A stretch of DNA of 64,000 nucleotides from Streptomyces marokkonensis (GTDB lineage Bacteria; Actinomycetota; Actinomycetes; Streptomycetales; Streptomycetaceae): NCBI RefSeq assembly GCF_008312835.1, contig NZ_VSKS01000009.1, forward strand, positions 124,001 through 188,000, given 5' to 3'. The notes under the pieces are model-generated. The model was not told the DNA's origin. It saw only the letters and a program-made list of their open reading frames with translations, and searched no databases. The number at the start of each line of letters is the position of its first letter. Position 1 is the first letter of the stretch. Positions 50,822 through 58,076 of the stretch are shown piece after piece. Position numbers and translations under genes: made by a program.

Positions 50822-51394
50822 GTGGCAACACCCCCAGGCGGTTCGTCGTCGGGCAATTGGTCGTACGGTCCCGCACAGGGCCAGAACGACGGTGCCCAGA
50901 GCGGGTACGGCTACCCCTCCGCCCCCAACCACCGGCAGCCGTACGCGCCGCAGGGCCCCGGCCCCTCGCCGTACGACCAGCCGCACGCCCCGCGTATCCA
51001 GCCGGTGCAGCCGCAGCGCCGAACACCCGAGCCGTCGCCCGCGGGGGCGGCGAACAATCCCCTGGTGCGCCCGTACGCGATGACGGGCGGCCGCACCAGG
51101 CCGCGCTACCAGCTCGCCATCGAGGCGCTGGTGCACACCACCGCGCAGCCGCACCAGATGCAGGGCCAGCTGCCCGAGCATCAGCGGATCTGCAATCTGT
51201 GCCGGGAAATCAAGTCGGTGGCCGAGATCTCGGCCCTGCTGACCATCCCTCTCGGCGTGGCCAGGATCCTCGTCGCCGACTTGGCGGAGGCGGGACTGGT
51301 CGCCATCCATCAGCCCGGCGGCGACGAGAGCGCCGGCGGCCAGCCAGACGTGACACTGCTCGAAAGGGTGCTCAGTGGACTTCGCAAGCTCTAG
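50822..51394 (+). CDS. cvnC2: Conservon DUF742 protein CvnC2
   Basis: 190 residues from GTG 50822 after GGAGGAGGAGAAA. A Gly/Pro/Gln/Tyr-rich N-terminal extension of about 80 residues precedes the DUF742 domain LVRPYAMTGGRTRPRYQLAI, PEHQRICNLCREIKSVAEIS and the end LLERVLSGLRKL. The extension is absent from CvnC1 and resembles the disordered tail of CvnA2 in composition, which could favour specific pairing; that is speculation. It overlaps cvnD2 by 20 bases. Confidence 0.94.
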   Translation: MATPPGGSSSGNWSYGPAQGQNDGAQSGYGYPSAPNHRQPYAPQGPGPSPYDQPHAPRIQPVQPQRRTPEPSPAGAANNPLVRPYAMTGGRTRPRYQLAIEALVHTTAQPHQMQGQLPEHQRICNLCREIKSVAEISALLTIPLGVARILVADLAEAGLVAIHQPGGDESAGGQPDVTLLERVLSGLRKL

Positions 51395-51956
51395 CGGCGG
51401 TCCTTCCCGCTCCACCACCTCGGCGAAGATCGTGGTGGCGGGTGGCTTCGGCGTGGGCAAGACCACGTTCGTCGGGGCCGTTTCGGAGATCAACCCGCTG
51501 CGCACGGAGGCCGTCATGACGTCTGCTTCGGCAGGCATCGACGACCTCACCCACACCGGGGACAAGACCACCACCACGGTGGCCATGGACTTCGGCCGTA
51601 TCACCCTGGACCAGGACCTGATCCTGTACCTGTTCGGTACGCCCGGTCAGGACCGCTTCTGGTTCATGTGGGACGACCTGGTGCGCGGCGCCATCGGCGC
51701 GATCGTTCTCGTGGACACGCGCCGGCTGGCGGACTGCTTCCCCGCGGTGGACTACTTCGAGAACAGCGGGCTGCCGTTCGTGATCGCGCTGAACGGCTTC
51801 GACGGCCAGCAGCCGTACAACCCGGACGAGGTCCGGGAGGCGCTGCAGATCGGCCCCGACACCCCGATCATCACGACGGACGCGCGGCACCGTGCCGACG
51901 CGAAGTCGGCGCTGATCACGCTCGTGGAGCACGCCCTGATGGCTCGTCTCCGCTGA
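51375..51956 (+). CDS. cvnD2: Conservon small GTPase CvnD2
   Basis: 193 residues, GTG 51375. P-loop GGFGVGKT at residues 23-30; G3 FGTPGQD and NGFD in place of NKxD as in CvnD1. Except for a three-residue shorter N-terminus and a few substitutions the protein equals CvnD1. No cytochrome P450 (the cvnE of some conservons) follows. Confidence 0.94.
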   Translation: MDFASSSGGPSRSTTSAKIVVAGGFGVGKTTFVGAVSEINPLRTEAVMTSASAGIDDLTHTGDKTTTTVAMDFGRITLDQDLILYLFGTPGQDRFWFMWDDLVRGAIGAIVLVDTRRLADCFPAVDYFENSGLPFVIALNGFDGQQPYNPDEVREALQIGPDTPIITTDARHRADAKSALITLVEHALMARLR

Positions 51957-51983
51957 CGGCACCCTGTCGCACCGCGGCATGCA

Positions 51984-52015
51984 AGCCCCCTGCGGCCACT
52001 GGGCTGCCGGGGGCT
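51984..52015 (+). terminator. Hairpin after cvnD2
   Basis: AGCCCCC (51984-51990) pairs with GGGGGCT (52009-52015); further GC pairs extend inward. It closes the second conservon. Confidence 0.65.
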
Positions 52016-52094
52016 GTCGCATGCCGTGTGCGGGCAGGTCCTTGGCCGGTCGCGCGGTTCCCCGCGCCCCTGGGTGAGGCCCCACCGGGGTATG

Positions 52095-52134
52095 AGGAAG
52101 GGCCCCTCCTTGTGTTTGTGGAGGGGCCCTTCCT
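52095..52134. terminator. Perfect 15-bp bidirectional terminator
   Basis: AGGAAGGGCCCCTCC, ten-base loop, GGAGGGGCCCTTCCT, between the conservon and the convergent accE. Confidence 0.9.
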
Positions 52135-52143
52135 CGTTTCAGC

Positions 52144-52338
52144 TCAGCGCCAGCTGTGGGGGGCCCGGAAGCCGTTCTCGCGCTCCAGGCGGCGCCAGCC
52201 GGCCCGTCCGCGGCCCCGGTGGGCCGGAGCCGTGGCGGCGGGCGGGGTGGCCGCGCGGGCCAGCAGGATCGCCGTGATCGCGGCGACCTCCTCCGGCCCG
52301 GCGTGGCCCTTCTCGACACGGATGTCAGGTGTGCTCAT
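52144..52338 (-). CDS. accE: Acyl-CoA carboxylase epsilon subunit
   Basis: A 64-residue protein, ATG 52338. MSTPDIRVEKGHAGPEEVAA followed by a hydrophobic helix ITAILLARAAT and the basic-aromatic C-terminus GWRRLERENGFRAPHSWR is the streptomycete epsilon subunit pattern. Epsilon binds and stabilises the beta subunit and raises activity. It lies 35 bases downstream of accB, same strand. Confidence 0.93.
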   Translation of the reverse strand: MSTPDIRVEKGHAGPEEVAAITAILLARAATPPAATAPAHRGRGRAGWRRLERENGFRAPHSWR

Positions 52339-52373
52339 GGCTCTCAGTCTCCCTGGGGAAGATGTCCGCCGGG

Positions 52374-53957
52374 TTACTGCGGCGGGTTGCCGTGCTTGCG
52401 CGACGGCAGATCGGCGTGCTTGGTCTGCAGCATCGCCAGCGAACGGATCAGCACTTCGCGGGTCTCGGCCGGGTCGATGACGTCGTCGACCAGACCGCGC
52501 TCGGCGGCGTAGTAGGGGTGCATCAGCTCGGACTTGTACTCCTTGACCATGCGGGCGCGCATGGCCTCGGGGTCCTCGGCCTCGGCGATCTGCCGGCGGA
52601 AGATGACGTTGGCCGCACCCTCGGCGCCCATCACGGCGATCTCGTTCGTCGGCCAGGCGTAGGTGAGGTCGGCGCCGATGGACTGGGAGTCCATGACGAT
52701 GTAGGCGCCGCCGTAGGCCTTGCGCAGGATCAGCGAGATCCGCGGCACGGTGGCGTTGCAGTACGCGTACAGCAGCTTCGCGCCGTGGCGGATGATGCCG
52801 CCGTGCTCCTGGTCGACGCCCGGGAGGAAGCCGGGGACGTCCAGGAAGGTGAGGATCGGGATGTTGAAGGCGTCGCACATCTGCACGAAGCGGGCGGCCT
52901 TCTCGGACGCCTCGATGTCCAGCACGCCCGCCAGCGACTGGGGCTGGTTGGCGACGATGCCGACGACCTGACCGTCCATCCGGGCCAGCGCGCAGATGAT
53001 GTTCCGCGCCCAGCGCTCGTGGACCTCCAGGTACTCACCGTCGTCGACGATCTCCTCGATCACCTTCGCCATGTCGTACGGCCGGTTGCCGTCGGCCGGC
53101 ACCAGGTCGAGCAGGACGTCGCCACGGCGGTCCGCGGCGTCGGAGCACTCCACGCGGGGCGGGTTCTCACGGTTGTTCTGCGGGAGGAGGGAGAGGAGGT
53201 AGCGCACCTCGTGGATGCAGGTCTCCTCGTCGTCGTAGGCGAAGTGGCACACGCCGGAGGTCTCGGCGTGCACGTCCGCGCCGCCGAGCCCGTTCTGGGT
53301 GATCTCCTCGCCCGTGACGGCCTTGACGACGTCGGGGCCGGTGATGAACATCTGCGAGGTGTCACGGACCATGAACACGAAGTCGGTGAGGGCGGGGCTG
53401 TAGGCCGCGCCGCCGGCGCACGGGCCGAGCATCACGCTGATCTGCGGGATGACGCCGGAGGCCTTGGTGTTGCGCTGGAAGATGCCGCCGTAACCGGCGA
53501 GGGCGGAGACACCCTCCTGGATGCGGGCGCCGGCGCCGTCGTTCAGCGACACCAGGGGCGCCCCGGCCGCGATGGCCATGTCCATGATCTTGTGGATCTT
53601 CGTGGCGTGGGCCTCGCCCAGCGCGCCGCCGAAGATCCGGAAGTCATGGGCGTAGACGAAGACCGTGCGGCCCTCGACCGTGCCCCAGCCGGTGATCACA
53701 CCGTCGGTGTGGGGCTTCTTCTCCTCCAGACCGAAGCCGGTGGCCCGGTGCCGGCGCAGCTGCTCGACCTCACGGAAGGAGCCGGGGTCCAGCAGGAGTT
53801 CGATGCGCTCCCGCGCGGTCAGCTTGCCCTTGGCGTGCTGCGCCGCCGTCGCCTTCTCACTCGGGCCGGCCAGTGCCCGGGCACGGATCTCGTGCAGTTC
53901 GGCCACGCGTCCGCGCGCGTCGGTCGGCTCACCCGGCGCCTCATCCAAAACGGTCAT
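52374..53957 (-). CDS. accB: Acetyl/propionyl-CoA carboxylase beta subunit
   Basis: Carboxyltransferase subunit, 527 residues, which moves CO2 from biotin to acetyl- or propionyl-CoA to make malonyl- or methylmalonyl-CoA for fatty acids and polyketides. Blocks include KLTARERIELLLDPGSF, RIFGGALGEAHATKIHKIMD, NDGAGARIQEGVSALAGYG, MLGPCAGGAAYSPALTDF and DVPGFLPGVDQEHGGIIRHGA with the oxyanion-hole glycines. A conserved Asp in the QSLAGVLDIEASEKAA region is the known specificity residue, in agreement with the AccB group that accepts several acyl-CoAs. ATG 53957. The biotin-carrying alpha subunit is encoded elsewhere. Confidence 0.96.
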   Translation of the reverse strand: MTVLDEAPGEPTDARGRVAELHEIRARALAGPSEKATAAQHAKGKLTARERIELLLDPGSFREVEQLRRHRATGFGLEEKKPHTDGVITGWGTVEGRTVFVYAHDFRIFGGALGEAHATKIHKIMDMAIAAGAPLVSLNDGAGARIQEGVSALAGYGGIFQRNTKASGVIPQISVMLGPCAGGAAYSPALTDFVFMVRDTSQMFITGPDVVKAVTGEEITQNGLGGADVHAETSGVCHFAYDDEETCIHEVRYLLSLLPQNNRENPPRVECSDAADRRGDVLLDLVPADGNRPYDMAKVIEEIVDDGEYLEVHERWARNIICALARMDGQVVGIVANQPQSLAGVLDIEASEKAARFVQMCDAFNIPILTFLDVPGFLPGVDQEHGGIIRHGAKLLYAYCNATVPRISLILRKAYGGAYIVMDSQSIGADLTYAWPTNEIAVMGAEGAANVIFRRQIAEAEDPEAMRARMVKEYKSELMHPYYAAERGLVDDVIDPAETREVLIRSLAMLQTKHADLPSRKHGNPPQ

Positions 53958-54111
53958 GTAGTGACCTTACGAAGCGCACCGGGGATTGCGAGCCGTCGAC
54001 TCCTCACAGTCTCCGGGGCGTTTTCCTGGTACCACTGAACAGAACCATGGGGGCAGGGGGACGTTCTGACTGCTCAGAGGGCTTCCGCCTTGTAGGGGTC
54101 ACACAAAGACG

Positions 54112-56463
54112 TCATCTGAGAGCCACCTCACATTCATGCGTGGCGCATGCCTCCCCCGGGGTGACGCGGAGCCGCAACCGGGGGCCGGTGGCCAGGATTT
54201 CCACGGAGTCCGGGGCCTTCGGCACCGCCCGCACCGGATGGTCCCAGACGATCTCCACCGGTTGACCCGTTCGGGTCGGCTCGCTCACGCAGAGGGTAGC
54301 GGTACGGCCGTGGCGGCGGAGCAGCACACCGGCCGGGGAGGCGGCGGTGAGCGGTCCGGCGGTGCCCGGCTGCCAGAAGTTGGCGGCGGTGAGGCCGAGG
54401 GAGGGGACGGTGACGGCCTGGCAGGTTCCGTCGTTGGCGAGGATCCTCAGCCAGTACGGATCGGCGGCGCGGCGGGTGACCTCGTGACGGGAGGCGCCGG
54501 GCAGCAGGACGTAGGCGTAGGCGGCGTCGGTGGGGTCCGTGCCGTGGTCCAGCCAGAGGGTCTGCCAGCGGCGGGTGCGGCGTTCCGTGGTGCTGGTGGT
54601 GTTGATGTCGGACCAGGCACCGGTGCGGTCCTCGCGCAGCGTCCGCAGGTCGCCGTCGAGGACGAGCCAGCCGCCGTGGCCCTCCAGGTGGGCCCAGCGG
54701 GGGCCGCGGGTCAGGGCCGGGGCGCCGGACTCCCCCAGGTTGCGGTTGTCGACGACCGTCTCGACCGGGACGCCGTCGGCGCAGGTGATGCCGGCGCCGA
54801 GGCAGATCACCGCGTCCGCGACGCAGAACCAGGACGTGCGGGCGTCGAGGGTCGAGCCGAGGCCCTTGAGGTGCTGGCCGATCGCCGCGTACTCGCCGTC
54901 GGTGGTGCCGCCGACCCAGCGCACGTCCGGCTTCGGCTCGCCCCACTCGCCGCCGGCCCGGTCGGGAAGGCGGCGGGTGGAGACGGTGGTGCCGGGCAGG
55001 CGGTACCAGTCGACGGTGGGCCAGAACCAGTCCGTGTACTGGTCGCCGTGGCCGGGCGTCCACCAGGAGACCATTCCGGAGCCCGTGTGCCAGCCGCGCG
55101 GGTTCTCGCCGTTGCCGCACTCGTAGTGGGCGATGCGGTCGCTGGCCATGGCGATGTTCACGGTGAAGCCGGGCCGGCGGTGCACGGCGCGGTCCATGGC
55201 GGGGAAGAGGCGGTGGCCGACGGGTTCGGGCGCGGCGGGGAGCGGTGCGGCGGCGATGGCGTGCAGCCGGGCCAGGTCGGCCACGTCGTACTGGCGGGCG
55301 GTCAGGATCGGGGAGACGGTGTCGCGTTCGATCCAGCCCTTGACGCGCGCGTGCCAGCGCTCGCGCTCCGCGCGGCTCGCGCCTTCGGCGAGGAGGGCGA
55401 TGGCCGCGATGAGCTGTCCGCCGTGGAAGTGGTCGGAGCGCATGATGTGCCGGTCGTCGGACGTGAGGAAACCGCGGCTGATGGCGCGGCCGTTGACGCT
55501 GTCCATGACGAGGCCGTCGTGGAGGAACGGGGCGTAGGCGTGCTCGACGCCGTCGAGGACGTTCTGGCGCAGGGGGTCGGTGATCTCCCAGGCGGAGCCG
55601 GCGAGCAGGGCGAGGAGCCGGCCGAGCCCGTCGAGGAGGACCTGTCCGTACGTCCCCGAGTAGGCGACCCAGGTGTGCTGCACGAACGAGCCGTCGGCGT
55701 AGAGGCCGTCGCCCTCGGTGACATGGGGGAAGACCGGGGAGAGCGCGTCCCGCGCGAGGGCGATCCTCTCGGGGGCGCGGCCGAGGATGCCGCGCAGGGC
55801 GACGCCGCGGCACAGGTCGACGCGGTTGGCGCCGGTGGAGGTGCCGGAGTAGTCGGCGAGCAGGGAGTCGGGGACGAAGTGGTCGACGGCCGCGCAGGCC
55901 GCGCCGATCCGGCCGGGACCCGCCTGGTCGTACAGGGCGGCGACGATGTCGGTCAGGAGGTGGGGACTGCCGATCTGCCACTCCCACCAGTTGCCGTACG
56001 GCGTGACGGAGGGGTGGTAGGCGGTGGCGGAGAGGTGGTCGAGGCCGCGCAGGATGTCGGCGAGCAGTCCGGGGTCGCCGGTGAGGCCGGTGCCCCGCTG
56101 GACGTACGCCCGGGTCATGGTCCACAGCCGGCTGTGGCTGAGGGTGATGCCGGTGGGCGGGTCGAAGGGGTGGCCGGGCCAGAGGGCGTCGGGCGCGGGC
56201 CGCATGGCGTCCCGGAAGGCCCGGGCCCGCTCCCCGGTCTCGGCCAGCCGGGAGGCGTACGGCTCGGCGGCGGGGTCGTAGCCCGTGCCGAGGCCGAGGT
56301 CCAGCCAGCGTCGGCGGAGCGTGTCGTAGGGGTCCGGCGCGGGGCCCGGACGGCTGCCGGCGGGCGCCGGGGGTGCCGCGCCACCGCCCGCCGCGAGCAC
56401 GGTCCCGGCCATGAGGAGCGCACGCCGGGTCGGACCCGGCACCGGCCGGCGCCCACGTGTCAC
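54112..56463 (-). CDS. Secreted polysaccharide lyase family 8 (hyaluronate/chondroitin/xanthan lyase type)
   Basis: A 783-residue secreted enzyme that cleaves uronic-acid glycans by beta-elimination. The GTG at 56463 has GGAGGG seven bases upstream; earlier starts (56469, 56478) do not. The N-terminus has a Tat-like signal (PTRRALLMAGTVLAAGGGAA). The alpha/alpha-toroid domain (about 40-370) contains NWWEWQIG and the triad N213 (SGTSTGANRVD), H263 (FVQHTWVAYSG) and Y272 (GTYGQVLL). The Asn-His distance of 50 and His-Tyr distance of 9 equal those of pneumococcal hyaluronate lyase. The C-terminal beta-sandwich follows. The exact polymer cannot be told. The gene is alone between accB and an SDR; it looks accessory. 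Confidence 0.93.
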   Translation of the reverse strand: MTRGRRPVPGPTRRALLMAGTVLAAGGGAAPPAPAGSRPGPAPDPYDTLRRRWLDLGLGTGYDPAAEPYASRLAETGERARAFRDAMRPAPDALWPGHPFDPPTGITLSHSRLWTMTRAYVQRGTGLTGDPGLLADILRGLDHLSATAYHPSVTPYGNWWEWQIGSPHLLTDIVAALYDQAGPGRIGAACAAVDHFVPDSLLADYSGTSTGANRVDLCRGVALRGILGRAPERIALARDALSPVFPHVTEGDGLYADGSFVQHTWVAYSGTYGQVLLDGLGRLLALLAGSAWEITDPLRQNVLDGVEHAYAPFLHDGLVMDSVNGRAISRGFLTSDDRHIMRSDHFHGGQLIAAIALLAEGASRAERERWHARVKGWIERDTVSPILTARQYDVADLARLHAIAAAPLPAAPEPVGHRLFPAMDRAVHRRPGFTVNIAMASDRIAHYECGNGENPRGWHTGSGMVSWWTPGHGDQYTDWFWPTVDWYRLPGTTVSTRRLPDRAGGEWGEPKPDVRWVGGTTDGEYAAIGQHLKGLGSTLDARTSWFCVADAVICLGAGITCADGVPVETVVDNRNLGESGAPALTRGPRWAHLEGHGGWLVLDGDLRTLREDRTGAWSDINTTSTTERRTRRWQTLWLDHGTDPTDAAYAYVLLPGASRHEVTRRAADPYWLRILANDGTCQAVTVPSLGLTAANFWQPGTAGPLTAASPAGVLLRRHGRTATLCVSEPTRTGQPVEIVWDHPVRAVPKAPDSVEILATGPRLRLRVTPGEACATHECEVALR

Positions 56464-56909
56464 GTCCATGCCCTCCACGGTGCGAACGGGGGGACTCTAC
56501 CCGCGCGGACAGCCGGGACGCGCGTCCAACGGGCCCGCCCGCGCCCCGGCAGCCCGCTCCGGGAACGTCCGGTCACTCCCCCACGGGCCCCGCACCGCCG
56601 ACGGACCGGCGGCCAAGCTCCTCGACCGGGACGAGCCGGCCGGATCCCGCTGGCACCGGCCCGCCCGGGCGGCGCGGAGCCCCGCGGCAGGCGGTACGGG
56701 CGCAGGCGGCCGGGGATTCGGCGCCGGTGCCCTTCCCAGACGGCTGCGTCGGCCGCCCGCCGGGACCGCGCCGGCGCGGTGCTCCGGGGGCCGGTGGGCA
56801 GGTCACCGCCCCTGACCGGCCGGGCGCACGCTGCCGCCGGTGCGCGGCGACCGGGCACGCGGCGCGGACGGTTGGCGCTCGGCGTGGCTCCCGAGGCGGG
56901 GCCGTGGGG
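56464..56909. other. Intergenic region between the lyase and SDR genes
   Basis: 446 bases of very GC-rich DNA. The open frames across it have no family resemblance or ribosome sites, and their codon periodicity is not better than that of the opposite strand. No promoter or hairpin stands out. Confidence 0.5.
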
Positions 56910-57767
56910 TCAGCCGAAGCGGTTGAGGAGGGTGCGGTAGAGATTCGGGGCGAGGGCGCGTACCCGGGCGGGGAGGGTCAGCCAGCCGGGGACGTAGGTG
57001 TCGTCGCGGGCCTGGGAGACGGCGTCCCAGACGGCGGCCGCGACCCGGCCGGGCGAGGTGGGGCGGGGGTGGGCGCGGTGGTACGGCCTGCCGCGGCGGG
57101 TGAAGAAGCCCGTCTCGACGGGGCCGGGCACGACGAGGGTCACCCCCACCCCCGTACCGCGCAGTTCCTGACGGAGCGCCTCGGCGAACGCGGCGAGTCC
57201 CGCCTTGGCGGCGGAGTACACCGCTTCCTCCCGCACGCCCACACAGCCGGCCACCGAGCCGACGAGCACCACCCGGCCCCGGCCGGCCGCCACCATGGCG
57301 GGGAGCACCTCGCGCACGAGGTGCAGCGTGGCGTTGAGGTCCAGGAACAGCACCCGGTCGATGTCGGTGTGCGGCATGCTCAGGAACGGCCCCGCCCAGC
57401 CGATGCCGGCCCCGGCGACCAGGACGTCGATCCGGCTGCTCTCCCGCAGCGCGGCCTGCGCCAGCAGCCGCGCCCCGTCCGGGGCGGCGAGGTCGGCGGG
57501 CAGGAGGACCGCCGGGGTACCGGCCGCCGTCTCCTCGAGCCGGCGCCGGTCCCGCCCGCTGAGCAGCAGTTGCCAGCCCCCCGCGGCGAAGCGCCGCGCG
57601 GTGGCCGCGCCGATGCCGGAGGACGCGCCGGTGACGAGGGCGACGCGGCGGTCCGTGCGCGGCGGCCCGTGTCCGCGCGCCGACGCCGGCGCCGAGGCGG
57701 AGGCGGCGGCACCGCGCGCGGGGTCCGCCGGAGGGTCGTAGGTGGAGCCGGAGCCGGTGGTGGTCAC
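56910..57767 (-). CDS. Short-chain dehydrogenase/reductase
   Basis: 285 residues, NAD(P)-dependent oxidoreductase. After a disordered Ala/Ser/Pro extension (about 1-38) come VALVTGASSGIGAATARR (cofactor glycines at residues 46-53), LVAGAGIGWAGPF, GRVVLVGSVAGCVG and the catalytic YSAAKAGLAAFAEAL (Tyr near 182, Lys four later). The C-terminus PARVRALAPNLYRTLLNRF is amphipathic and may touch membranes. The GTG at 57767 has GGGAGA at good spacing. Divergent from hpnR, so a role in lipid or hopanoid modification is possible but unproven. Confidence 0.9.
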   Translation of the reverse strand: MTTTGSGSTYDPPADPARGAAASASAPASARGHGPPRTDRRVALVTGASSGIGAATARRFAAGGWQLLLSGRDRRRLEETAAGTPAVLLPADLAAPDGARLLAQAALRESSRIDVLVAGAGIGWAGPFLSMPHTDIDRVLFLDLNATLHLVREVLPAMVAAGRGRVVLVGSVAGCVGVREEAVYSAAKAGLAAFAEALRQELRGTGVGVTLVVPGPVETGFFTRRGRPYHRAHPRPTSPGRVAAAVWDAVSQARDDTYVPGWLTLPARVRALAPNLYRTLLNRFG

Positions 57768-57856
57768 GAGACGGTCTCCCATGCGCTGTCGCTGCGGGTC
57801 CTCGTCATCCAGGACACCCCCGGTCCGCCGGACCCCGCCAGTGCTGGAGCCCGCTC

Positions 57857-57878
57857 GACCGGGCGGGCCCGCCCGGTC
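57857..57878. repeat. Perfect 22-base palindrome between SDR gene and hpnR
   Basis: GACCGGGCGGGCCCGCCCGGTC lies in the 309-base divergent gap 57768-58076. It could be an operator or a cruciform-forming GC element. Otherwise the gap shows an imperfect stem GGGTTACGAAGGG / CCCTTCCGTACCC at about 58016-58045, just ahead of hpnR, and no gene. Confidence 0.5.
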
Positions 57879-58076
57879 CGGCGCCCGCCGCTTCCCCGGT
57901 CAGCGGGCGGCACCCGGGCTCCGCGCGGGGCCGGTGCGCCGCGCCGCAGGACCACTCCTGCGTGCCAGGGATGCGCCCAGCCGGGCCAATGGGACGTACG
58001 CGGCCGGCTCGGCCGGGTTACGAAGGGGACACCCTTCCGTACCCGGTCCGTCCGGCCCCTCGCGACGAGGTCACCC

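Noticed and set aside
46923-51026. 1367-codon minus-strand open frame across the second conservon
   Set aside because: Same antisense shadow; spans four clear plus-strand genes.
51957-52143. A cytochrome P450 or other fifth conservon gene
   Set aside because: Only 187 bases with two terminators; no coding potential.
56457-58076. Plus-strand open frame running from 56457 into hpnR
   Set aside because: The upstream 540 codons are opposite the SDR gene and the gap and have no homology; hpnR itself starts at 58077 with a ribosome site.
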